Positions 15,694 through 23,389 of a stretch of DNA of 34,822 bases are shown here, in pieces. A program made the translations under genes and the position numbers. Within the stretch, counting starts at the first letter, position 1. Every line of letters starts with the position of its first letter. The notes under the pieces were generated by a model. It was not told the DNA's origin, did not search any database, and saw nothing but the letters and a program-made list of their open reading frames with translations. The stretch comes from Candidatus Altimarinota bacterium (lineage in GTDB: Bacteria > Patescibacteriota > Gracilibacteria > JAUYGZ01): NCBI GenBank assembly GCA_029233985.1, contig JARGOK010000001.1, positions 374,274 to 409,095 on the forward strand, given 5' to 3'.

Positions 15694-17996
15694 TTCATAT
15701 TCTTTACATTTTGAGGTTCGTCCTCTGGCTTATCTATATACCCCGCACTAAAGATTTCTTTTACATTTTGAATCGAATCGGGATCATTCGCCAGCCTTGT
15801 CAGACCAGTTTGAAGACTATTTGAACCTGTGTCCCTCATAAAAGTTTCTCGGAGTGGCTTTGATTTATTCATTGCATCTTTCAATTTTGGCCCTATATCA
15901 CGAAGAAATGCTTTTCTATCTCGAAGAGAAATTGAACTATCTGTCATTATATCAGTAACATTTTCGACGGAGATATTATTCGAACTAATTTTTGTTTGCT
16001 TCTCACGTAATCCAAGTTTTTCACTGATTTTCGTTCCATATATACTCCTTCCGTCTTCACTTATATTATCTTTGGCGCCAGTTATATCGATGCTCCCGTC
16101 TCCTAGTTTCACTCCTGCGTGATCTAAGTAACTCTCCCTAGCTCTTCCAGCACCACCTGAAGACGCCGCCTTTGCAACCCGATCACTAAGGTTTTGTATA
16201 TCTGCAGCTGTTCCATTATCTAGGATTGTATTTATTTCTGTTTCATTCAATCCAATTGCTCGTGCGAAGTTATTTCTGTTCCCATCATTGGATTGCTTCA
16301 TAAACTCTTGGAGCTTGCCCTTTTTGTCTTGATAGGTGAGCGTAGAATTTGAAGTGAGTGCATTGACCTCCGAAGCAATTTTAGATCCGGTTAGGTTTTC
16401 TGTTCCTGATTTCTTTACGAGATCATCAAATTTACTGAGAACAGATTGAACATTTCCTCCAAAGGTTTTTTGAAAGAACGATTCGTCACTCTTTTGTCGG
16501 TTTCTCTCCAGCATTTGCTGTGCTGCCTTACCTGTGTACGCCAAAGTGCTGAGGCTCACATTTCCACTAGAAACTGGTATCCACGGCACATAGAGTGGTG
16601 TTTTAGCAATTTTCACTCCGGCATTCTTCACATATTCGGACATACTCGTAACGAATTCACTTCCTACAACTCCTTCTGAAGCAGCCAGGACTCCTAACCA
16701 AACGACAGCAACACTAGCGGCACCATACATAATGGATCCCACACTTCCTCCACGAGTGAGTTCTCCACTGGAGAGATTGATCAATTTGTCTTGGAAGATA
16801 GGATCATTCGTATCGATACTCAGAGCCATTTGTGACAGCATAATGTATCCAAAAGAAAGTGGGACTGCCATCTTTGCAGGTACGAAAGCCTGGTCTATGA
16901 AGGTCTTGATATTGAGTTTGTCAGGCAAAATATCTGGAAAGACGATGGTCAGCGCTGCCAATGGAGACAGCATGATACAAAGCCAGAGCACCACCACGCG
17001 CGCCAAGAGAACAACGAACATGGCGATATAAGCCATTCCATAGATCACAGCAAAGATGACTGAAAAGATTGCTGTCGTCGCCAGTCCACTAAATTTATTT
17101 TCAACGAGCTTTGCGACTTGATTCAGGTTCTGAAGTCCTTGAAACTGTGTGGCCATAGCCCAGACGAATCCTTTGTGAGTGAAATTATTGGCACCGAGGG
17201 TGATGATCCCTTGACCATTTGCATCAGGACCATTTGGCAAATCTGGTGTTGGATTAAATGGTTCTGCATAACAAACCCCTCCGAGAGACGTACTCACTCC
17301 ATCTTTATTGGTATTGTTTCCACCTTCAGCTGCTTTTGCCGCTTTTGCAGCAGTACTATCTAGACACTTGTATTTCCGATACAGCTTTATCGGCTCTCCG
17401 CCTGCTGCAGTAAAGTCACTGAGATTGGTCACACTTTGTGGGATCGAAAAAATCGCCGTCGTCAGGACATTATTTACATCCAGTACCACTCGACAAGCAA
17501 GGAAAGTGAAGTTTACGGCAATCAATGCAAGAGCCATTTTTGGAATAAATTTTTTGAGACCGTAATTCCCTGACTCATCTCCGTAGCCCACCACACTCAT
17601 CAGTGCGACAACTACGAGAGCCAGCGCGAAGAAAATATTTACGAAGTTTCTCACAATGATCCAGACCGATTGGAGTTTCTCTCCCATTCCTCCATCAAAG
17701 ATAAAGGTATTATCCATTAGCTCACCTATCCAATTGAGAGCCATGTACACAAAAATCCCAAGGAACTTGATAGCGATAGTTGCTATTTCTGCCATTCCCT
17801 TTCCGACTGCAGAACCGAGAATAGAAAAAATATCTTCAGTGTCTTCTGCTGCGAATGCGGATGGAACGACATCAAAACTCTCCGTGCTGAGTACTCCCAG
17901 CCCCACCAAAACCAGCATCGCACAAGCCAGTGTCACCGCGGCTCGACCGATGGGTCTTTTGAAGAAATGGAGAACTGAGAATGCAAAGTGTTTCAT
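15690..17996 (-). CDS. VirB6/TrbL-like polytopic membrane protein
   Basis: A 768-residue protein with a signal-like N-terminus (hydrophobic core followed by VPSAFAAED) and several long hydrophobic segments. Examples are AEIATIAIKFLGIFVYMALN, FVNIFFALALVVVALMSVV, FIPKMALALIAVNFTFLACR, the strong block FVVLLARVVVLWLCIMLSPL, and AASVAVVWLGVLAASEGVV. The C-terminal 270 residues are hydrophilic (Lys/Asp/Ser-rich). The topology and the RVVVLWLxxMLSPLA block resemble the VirB6/TrbL family of type IV secretion inner-membrane channels. The ATG at 17996 is preferred because the 40 residues before it overlap the upstream gene. It is the last gene of a four-gene operon, 47 bases after the Lys/Arg-rich gene. 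No VirB4 ATPase is in the window. Confidence 0.75.
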   Translation of the reverse strand: MKHFAFSVLHFFKRPIGRAAVTLACAMLVLVGLGVLSTESFDVVPSAFAAEDTEDIFSILGSAVGKGMAEIATIAIKFLGIFVYMALNWIGELMDNTFIFDGGMGEKLQSVWIIVRNFVNIFFALALVVVALMSVVGYGDESGNYGLKKFIPKMALALIAVNFTFLACRVVLDVNNVLTTAIFSIPQSVTNLSDFTAAGGEPIKLYRKYKCLDSTAAKAAKAAEGGNNTNKDGVSTSLGGVCYAEPFNPTPDLPNGPDANGQGIITLGANNFTHKGFVWAMATQFQGLQNLNQVAKLVENKFSGLATTAIFSVIFAVIYGMAYIAMFVVLLARVVVLWLCIMLSPLAALTIVFPDILPDKLNIKTFIDQAFVPAKMAVPLSFGYIMLSQMALSIDTNDPIFQDKLINLSSGELTRGGSVGSIMYGAASVAVVWLGVLAASEGVVGSEFVTSMSEYVKNAGVKIAKTPLYVPWIPVSSGNVSLSTLAYTGKAAQQMLERNRQKSDESFFQKTFGGNVQSVLSKFDDLVKKSGTENLTGSKIASEVNALTSNSTLTYQDKKGKLQEFMKQSNDGNRNNFARAIGLNETEINTILDNGTAADIQNLSDRVAKAASSGGAGRARESYLDHAGVKLGDGSIDITGAKDNISEDGRSIYGTKISEKLGLREKQTKISSNNISVENVTDIMTDSSISLRDRKAFLRDIGPKLKDAMNKSKPLRETFMRDTGSNSLQTGLTRLANDPDSIQNVKEIFSAGYIDKPEDEPQNVKNMK

Positions 17997-18043
17997 GGGA
18001 TGAAGTAAGAAATTTTTATTTTGAATGAATTTGAATGAATTGC

Positions 18044-18607
18044 CTAGTTGCCAAAGAGAATTCTTTTGATAAGGCCTTTTCCAAGATCGTAACCTGCATA
18101 TCCTGGGATCTGCCATTGAGCCACTCTTTTAAAGGCAGATTCTTTAATGGTTTTTTTTGCAATGCTGTCTTTCTTTTTTGCAAGACTGGCTTTTCTTTCT
18201 TGTGCTTGTTTTGCCTTGGAGGCTTCTTGTGCACGGCGTTGCATTTCTGCTTTTTCTTTCTGTTTGTTTTGGTCATCTATGGTCATACCAGCCCTCACTA
18301 CCTCTCCTCCGATCATGCTTCCATCAGTGATGTTTTTTGTGTCCACTGCAGTCTTGTCTATTGCTGCATCTCTTCTTGCATGAGCTTCTCTCTCTAGCAT
18401 TGGGAGTACTTTTTCTCCAAACTCTTGTGTCAGTGCTACTCCGAGAACTCCGGCACGTGCTTTCTTCAAATTTATTTTTTCGTTTAATTGCTGAAGCTTT
18501 CGTTTCTTTTTTTGCTTTCGGCTCAGCTTCTTTTTTGGGTTCGATATTTTTTTTGCCCCCAGCTGGTTTTCAATCAGGTTTCGGTTTGTTCTGTTTTTCT
18601 CTTCCAT
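18044..18607 (-). CDS. Lys/Arg-rich hypothetical protein of the VirB6-like operon
   Basis: A 187-residue soluble, strongly basic protein. Residues 20-50 are a run of Lys/Arg (KKKLSRKQKKKRKL), and residues 110-160 form an Ala/Lys/Gln/Glu-rich helix likely to be a coiled coil (MQRRAQEASKAKQAQERK). The C-terminus is more hydrophobic (QIPGYAGYDLGKGLIKRIL) and might touch a membrane. No known domain is recognised. It begins 5 bases after the stop of the 1008-residue gene, so the two are cotranscribed and probably translationally coupled. It may bind nucleic acid or an acidic partner, but that is only suggested by charge. Confidence 0.7.
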   Translation of the reverse strand: MEEKNRTNRNLIENQLGAKKISNPKKKLSRKQKKKRKLQQLNEKINLKKARAGVLGVALTQEFGEKVLPMLEREAHARRDAAIDKTAVDTKNITDGSMIGGEVVRAGMTIDDQNKQKEKAEMQRRAQEASKAKQAQERKASLAKKKDSIAKKTIKESAFKRVAQWQIPGYAGYDLGKGLIKRILFGN

Positions 18608-18612
18608 GTTTT

Positions 18613-21600
18613 TTATGAAGCAATTGTATTAGAGCGAGAGAAATATGTTTCCCCCTGGGTTTTCTGTAACCATTTTTTTTGTTTTTTCCACATGTCCATC
18701 ATTTTCTTGCCAGGCTGTATTTTTGTTTTAGACCTCATGGCTTTTTGTTTTGGTGGATTTTCTTTATGAAGATGCATCATGCTCATTGTCCCTTGCATGA
18801 GCAATCTTGCCTTTATGAGGTACCGTTTTCTTTCAAGAGTATTTCTTTTTACGGTGGATTCTTCTAGTGGTTTTTTATTTTTGTCCACAAGAGGAAACCT
18901 TTCATCCATGTTCTTGTAAATGGAAAGCTCCATCCCTTCTTTCAGAGTCGATTTTTTCACCCAATTCTTGAGAGATTCTTCTGTGAGATTTTTTTCTATT
19001 TTCTGGTCGATAAATGCATCAACTGTGAGCGCTTCTCCATCTACCACCTGCTTTCCCATTTCAGATATGAGTCGGTCACTTTGAAGAGAGATCGATTTTG
19101 CAATCTGATTACGATCCATATATCTCATCGGATGCTTGTCTCCAGCTGTGAGCCCATTCCAAAATTTCCCAATGAATTCTGGAGTCATAGAACTGATACC
19201 TTCATCACTTTTTCTCACTCCAAATACTTGTTGAGCCATGACTTGAGTCGGATCAACAAACCAGCTCTTCACCCACTCCAATCCTTCTAGATTTTTATTC
19301 AAGACTCCACTTACATCAGGAGCCTTGCCTCTGTCTGCATAGAGTTGCATGGCGCGATAGGTGTCTACTGTATTACTAAAGTCTACATTTTGAAGAGCAC
19401 CAATATCATCAGCATCAGTAAAGAATCCCATATCTCGCAAGACTTCTATTGGCAGTTCATAATCTTCATCAGCATCCTCTGGTAAATAATGGAGAAGGAA
19501 ACTGTTGTATTTTTCGTAGCTGACGGTGAGTGATTTTGCAGATGAAAAGCCTCTTTCTTCGAGTGCTTTTTCCGTTGCGAGAACAGATTGCTGATGTTCT
19601 TTCACTTCATCGATTTTAATATCCCAAGAATCGAGAAAGTCTCTAACTTGTGGCGTTGTCTTCGCAACAAAATCCCCTGGTTTTTTCCAGAGCCATTCGT
19701 AGATCATCCCTTTGGTGTTTTTCATGTATTCCTTCCCTGCAATTTTTTCTGCACTTCCGTGGGTGAAATCTTTTATTTGTTCAAGTAATCCAGCGACTGG
19801 CCCCATCCCAGCTACTTCTCTCCCGCCAAAAGCGAGAGCACTAGTGACCTTTTTTCTCAATTCAGGTGAAGAAGATAGTGCCGCCATTCCCCCGCCGAGA
19901 ACAATTGCTGAGACAGCGGAATATTCTGTAAAGGTCCACTTTAAAGTATCTGTCACCACTCCATATGGAACAGTAAAGGCAGCCTTTGCGAGCTTTCCAG
20001 CTAGTGAAGGCCACTTGAATGGATTAACTGTCAGATGCTGAATGATTTTCTTGTGAAACTGCATGTAAATATTTTTCCCAAGTGGGAAGGTGTTTGCAGC
20101 GATAGAGGAAAGACCCATAAAGAGAATCGGCGCTTTTACCAAAAGACTACTCGCATCCATATTTCGAAAACTCGGCATCATATCGAGTCCCTTTGTAATA
20201 AAATCAAAAGTAACTCCCTTTGGCGGCAAGGTTTGTTCTCGAAGTGCAAGCTCGTAGTCTTCATGAAAGTCTTCTGCTAGGCGTGCTTCAGCTCTGAGTA
20301 CTGAAGCCTTTTCATCCATCTCTTGTGCTTCTATTTCATGCCCCTGAACTCTTGCTTTTTGCCCCTCCAACTCTACCTCTCGAGCTTCTCCTCTTTTTTC
20401 TTGTACAACATCTTTCATTTCTTCGATTAATTTTACTTGTCTATCTGAGTTCGTATCCGACTTGCTCTCTCGGTATTCTTTGAGTTCGGATTCAGATTCC
20501 TGAACGGCTTCTTTGAGAGCTGGAATATTTTTTGTGTCGTTTTCACTCCCTGCTTTTTCAAGAGCTTTCCGACGTGCCTCCAAAGTTGTTACCAGTTTTT
20601 TCTCGTGATCCGTTTGGTTGCTGAGGATACGATTTTGAAACAGCACATTCATAACAGCTGTTTGGTTTTTTGTGCAGAATTTCAAATAGTCTTCTTCTTC
20701 TTTTGGGGCCAGATGGAGAAGGTCTTGAGATTCGAGAAATTGCCGGTAAATAAATTTTGTTTTCTTGGAAAAAGACGTCATGAGTTTTACTCGAAGTGCA
20801 TCTTGCTGTTTATCTTTTCCAAGCTCAATACTGAAGTCGAGTTGATCGAGTTCTTTTTGCGTTAGTGAAGAGGCCGTATTTTTCTTGGTGATTTTCTGGA
20901 GCTCAATTTCAATGAAGAGATTGAAAGCTTGCTCTTGTTTTTTTTCTGTAATCTCTTCTTTTGCTTTCCTCAAAGCATCGAGATCTTCTTTGTATTTTTT
21001 TAGTGTCTCTCCTTCGTAGAGTTCGGCATAGAGTTCTTGAATGAGTTGTGTGTCATCCTTCATATCGAGCTCTGCGATTTTTTCCGTCATCAGTCGAACG
21101 GCTTTTTTGAAAGGTTCTTTGTCGGTATTATTTACTCTTTCTTTAATGCTATTAATAATTTCAGACTTCACTACATCTCGAACCGCAGATACTTGTTTAT
21201 TTTCATGAATAAATAATCGCCTAAGAATTCTCTTTCGTCGGTCACTAATTCTTCCAGAGACATCCTTGGTTTTTTTTAGATGAGCCACTTTCTCTTTTTG
21301 AAGCTCGATTGCTCTTTTGAGATCATCAGTTGGTTCGCCATCATACTGCGCTTTAAGATTAGAAAGTCTATTCATTACGCCAGCCTCCATGCTTCTTTGA
21401 AGAGCGGTAAACTCTTGGCGAGTATCGAGCTTTGTGTTTTTTAATTCGAAAACGAGTTGGTTTTCATATATGATTTTCAACTTGCTCAATTTATTCTCTG
21501 GGGATTCTTTGGAGCTTTTAATCGCCTCTAAAGCCCCAACCAAATGCTGGTGTTGTTCATTAATCTTCTCAGTCTGTGTTTTTTCTTTAGGCTGATTTTC

Positions 21601-21639
21601 TGGAGCTCTTATCGGTATGTTTGGACCATTTACAGGCAT
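18613..21639 (-). CDS. giant coiled-coil and membrane protein of the VirB6-like operon
   Basis: A 1008-residue protein with no recognised family. Residues 1-470 are almost entirely charged helix (Lys/Glu/Gln), with strong coiled-coil character in several blocks (for example near 330-470). Two hydrophobic stretches follow, about 497-525 (LVKAPILFMGLSSIAANTF) and 548-590 (FTVPYGVV and SAVSAIVLGGGMAAL). A mixed alpha-type C-terminal region of some 400 residues then runs to a Ser-rich end. No signal peptide is visible. The start ATG overlaps the stop of the 174-residue gene by one base (TAATG), so the two are translationally coupled. I suggest a membrane-tethered scaffold for the VirB6-like protein, as inference from the operon only. 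Confidence 0.75.
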   Translation of the reverse strand: MPVNGPNIPIRAPENQPKEKTQTEKINEQHQHLVGALEAIKSSKESPENKLSKLKIIYENQLVFELKNTKLDTRQEFTALQRSMEAGVMNRLSNLKAQYDGEPTDDLKRAIELQKEKVAHLKKTKDVSGRISDRRKRILRRLFIHENKQVSAVRDVVKSEIINSIKERVNNTDKEPFKKAVRLMTEKIAELDMKDDTQLIQELYAELYEGETLKKYKEDLDALRKAKEEITEKKQEQAFNLFIEIELQKITKKNTASSLTQKELDQLDFSIELGKDKQQDALRVKLMTSFSKKTKFIYRQFLESQDLLHLAPKEEEDYLKFCTKNQTAVMNVLFQNRILSNQTDHEKKLVTTLEARRKALEKAGSENDTKNIPALKEAVQESESELKEYRESKSDTNSDRQVKLIEEMKDVVQEKRGEAREVELEGQKARVQGHEIEAQEMDEKASVLRAEARLAEDFHEDYELALREQTLPPKGVTFDFITKGLDMMPSFRNMDASSLLVKAPILFMGLSSIAANTFPLGKNIYMQFHKKIIQHLTVNPFKWPSLAGKLAKAAFTVPYGVVTDTLKWTFTEYSAVSAIVLGGGMAALSSSPELRKKVTSALAFGGREVAGMGPVAGLLEQIKDFTHGSAEKIAGKEYMKNTKGMIYEWLWKKPGDFVAKTTPQVRDFLDSWDIKIDEVKEHQQSVLATEKALEERGFSSAKSLTVSYEKYNSFLLHYLPEDADEDYELPIEVLRDMGFFTDADDIGALQNVDFSNTVDTYRAMQLYADRGKAPDVSGVLNKNLEGLEWVKSWFVDPTQVMAQQVFGVRKSDEGISSMTPEFIGKFWNGLTAGDKHPMRYMDRNQIAKSISLQSDRLISEMGKQVVDGEALTVDAFIDQKIEKNLTEESLKNWVKKSTLKEGMELSIYKNMDERFPLVDKNKKPLEESTVKRNTLERKRYLIKARLLMQGTMSMMHLHKENPPKQKAMRSKTKIQPGKKMMDMWKKQKKWLQKTQGETYFSRSNTIAS

Positions 21640-22163
21640 TAGAGACCGAGATTACGAATAAGTTGATCTGAGAAGCTTTCTTCTTTTCCTTCTTCTTCTA
21701 CAATGAAATTGACGAGGTAGGCTTTGAGCTCGGCTCGGTTCATTTCTATTGGGATAAGAATAGTGATCCTACTGGATCCTTTTGAAGTGACGAAATTGAG
21801 AGTCTTGATATCATCATTATCGATGACCCAAAAACTTTTAATATTGCCATAATTGTAGAATTTTGCCCCAAACCGTATTCCATGATCCGTTACTTCTACT
21901 TTTACAATGGGTGGCGTGGTCATTTGACTCAAGTAATAGACTCCCGCCATGAGCAGAAAGGTGATTGAAACGATCCAACCGTATTGGCCAGATGTCGACA
22001 TCATTCCATAAATGACGAATCCGAGAACTATAAGTCCCATCATGATATACCATCCAATCCCCTTTTCAGGCTGGAGGTAGGCCGGACAGACCCAATCCAT
22101 AAATATTTTATGAGGAGAGTTTGATGCAGAATTCTCTTCCGAGATGTTTTTTGTTTCTTCCAT
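21639..22163 (-). CDS. two-helix membrane protein with C-terminal soluble domain, first gene of the operon
   Basis: A 174-residue protein. A cytoplasmic N-terminus (about 1-35) leads into two adjacent membrane helices (about 38-57, YIMMGLIVLGFVIYGMM, and 62-82, YGWIVSITFLLMAGVYYL). A beta-rich domain of about 85 residues follows, with a pleckstrin-like pattern (KVEVTDHGIRFGAKFYNYG, then SRITILIPIEMN). Proteins of this build are widespread in CPR next to secretion-like genes, but I know no function. It heads the operon and has a promoter at 22187-22195. Confidence 0.75.
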   Translation of the reverse strand: MEETKNISEENSASNSPHKIFMDWVCPAYLQPEKGIGWYIMMGLIVLGFVIYGMMSTSGQYGWIVSITFLLMAGVYYLSQMTTPPIVKVEVTDHGIRFGAKFYNYGNIKSFWVIDNDDIKTLNFVTSKGSSRITILIPIEMNRAELKAYLVNFIVEEEGKEESFSDQLIRNLGL

Positions 22164-22186
22164 AATTTTGATTTTTATATCTTCTT

Positions 22187-22195
22187 ATTATACCA
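22187..22195 (-). promoter_or_regulatory. extended -10 promoter of the VirB6-like operon
   Basis: On the minus strand TGGTATAAT is a consensus extended -10. Seventeen bases further upstream lies TTTAAT, a weak -35. The start would fall near 22180, leaving a leader of about 17 nt before the ATG at 22163. The gene on the plus strand begins only 29 bases beyond, so the two promoters must share this 60-base gap. Confidence 0.6.
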
Positions 22196-22223
22196 TTTTT
22201 AAGCGACTTATTAAAGGCTTATA

Positions 22224-23195
22224 ATGCCAAATTTTGAAGAGAAACAACCGGTTTGCCTCCTTTTGGCGGGTGGATTTGCTACCCGATTGTGGCCATTGAC
22301 CGAAAAACGAGCAAAACCTTTGCTTCCACTAGCAGGAAAGCCACTTATTCGACATATTATAGAGAAAATACCGGCTCATATCCCTTTGATTATCTCTACA
22401 AATCAACAGTTTCAAGATGATTTTGAGCACCTGAAGAGTGAATTTCCGAACCGTAATCTGACCGTTTTTATCGAAGACAGTGATTCAGATCAGTCAAAAC
22501 GAGGAGCTTTGGCAGCTACAGCATTGGTAATTGATGAATTTGGGATCGATTCACCTCTTCTCTTGATCGCTGGAGATAATTTCTTTGGCTTTAATATGCA
22601 GTCTTTCCTTGAGAGTTATACTGGAAAGAGTGTTTTGGCGAGCTATGACACCAAATCTTTAGAAGCGGCTCGTCAGTTTGGAGTAGTAGATATAGATGGG
22701 AAGAAATTGGTTGGGTTTGTGGAAAAACCTCAAGACCCACCTTCAACCTTGGTTTCGACAGGGTGTTATTTGTTTTCTCCAGAAGATTTGATGCATATAA
22801 AAGACTATTCCTTGCTGAATGCAGATAACCTGGGTGGAGTTTTTGAGTACCTCTTAGCCAGAAAACAGGATGTTGAGGTCTTTCAATTTGATGAAGAATG
22901 GATAGATATTGGTTCATTCGAAAGCTACTTGGCTGCTCACAATCAGCTGATGGATGGTAGTGATGTTCACCACACGAGTGCCGTGTCGAATTCCACCCTG
23001 GGAGATGCCGTACATATTGGAGAAAATGTTGTGATCGAAGACAGTGTTTTAGAAGAAGTGATCGTGATGGACAATTGTGTGATAAAGAATTCTCATTTAC
23101 GCAGCTGTATTATTGATAAGGGCTGTGTTATTGAAGGTGTGGATTTGACGAAAAAGATGATTCGGGCGGGATCAGAGATACAACATGAGGAATAG
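22224..23195 (+). CDS. sugar-1-phosphate nucleotidyltransferase with hexapeptide-repeat C-terminus
   Basis: A 323-residue enzyme of the NTP-transferase fold that joins a sugar-1-phosphate to a nucleotide. The N-terminus has the signature LAGGFATRLWPLTEKRAKP (G-x-x-TRL-x-PLT, then Lys). The metal-binding Asp is in LLIAGDNFFGF and the sugar-binding region is GFVEKPQDPPS and STGCYLFSPED. Residues 240-310 are a left-handed beta-helix (isoleucine-rich hexapeptides such as AVHIGENVVIEDSVLEEV). It likely makes an activated sugar for cell-surface polysaccharide, such as dTDP-glucose, UDP-glucose or GDP-mannose. The exact substrate cannot be told from the motifs. It is divergent from the VirB6-like operon. 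Confidence 0.88.
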   Translation: MPNFEEKQPVCLLLAGGFATRLWPLTEKRAKPLLPLAGKPLIRHIIEKIPAHIPLIISTNQQFQDDFEHLKSEFPNRNLTVFIEDSDSDQSKRGALAATALVIDEFGIDSPLLLIAGDNFFGFNMQSFLESYTGKSVLASYDTKSLEAARQFGVVDIDGKKLVGFVEKPQDPPSTLVSTGCYLFSPEDLMHIKDYSLLNADNLGGVFEYLLARKQDVEVFQFDEEWIDIGSFESYLAAHNQLMDGSDVHHTSAVSNSTLGDAVHIGENVVIEDSVLEEVIVMDNCVIKNSHLRSCIIDKGCVIEGVDLTKKMIRAGSEIQHEE

Positions 23196-23389
23196 AACAA
23201 AAATATGTAGCTAAAAATGGTTTAGGGGTTGGGCTTCGCTCACCACACCATATATAAAAAATTAGTACAGAAAACCTCCTGAATTCCCTTCTCCGAGCTT
23301 TACTGAAGGGCTGTTTTCCCGTAAAGTTGCTTCGGTTCCGTCGTGGATCCCTTCTTTATATTGTCTTTGATTACTAATTCTATCCCCAC

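Noticed and set aside
18035-20865. Many open frames on the plus strand opposite the VirB6-like operon
   Set aside because: They are rich in Phe, Leu and Cys, as expected from the complement of Lys/Glu-rich coding sequence, and have no domains.
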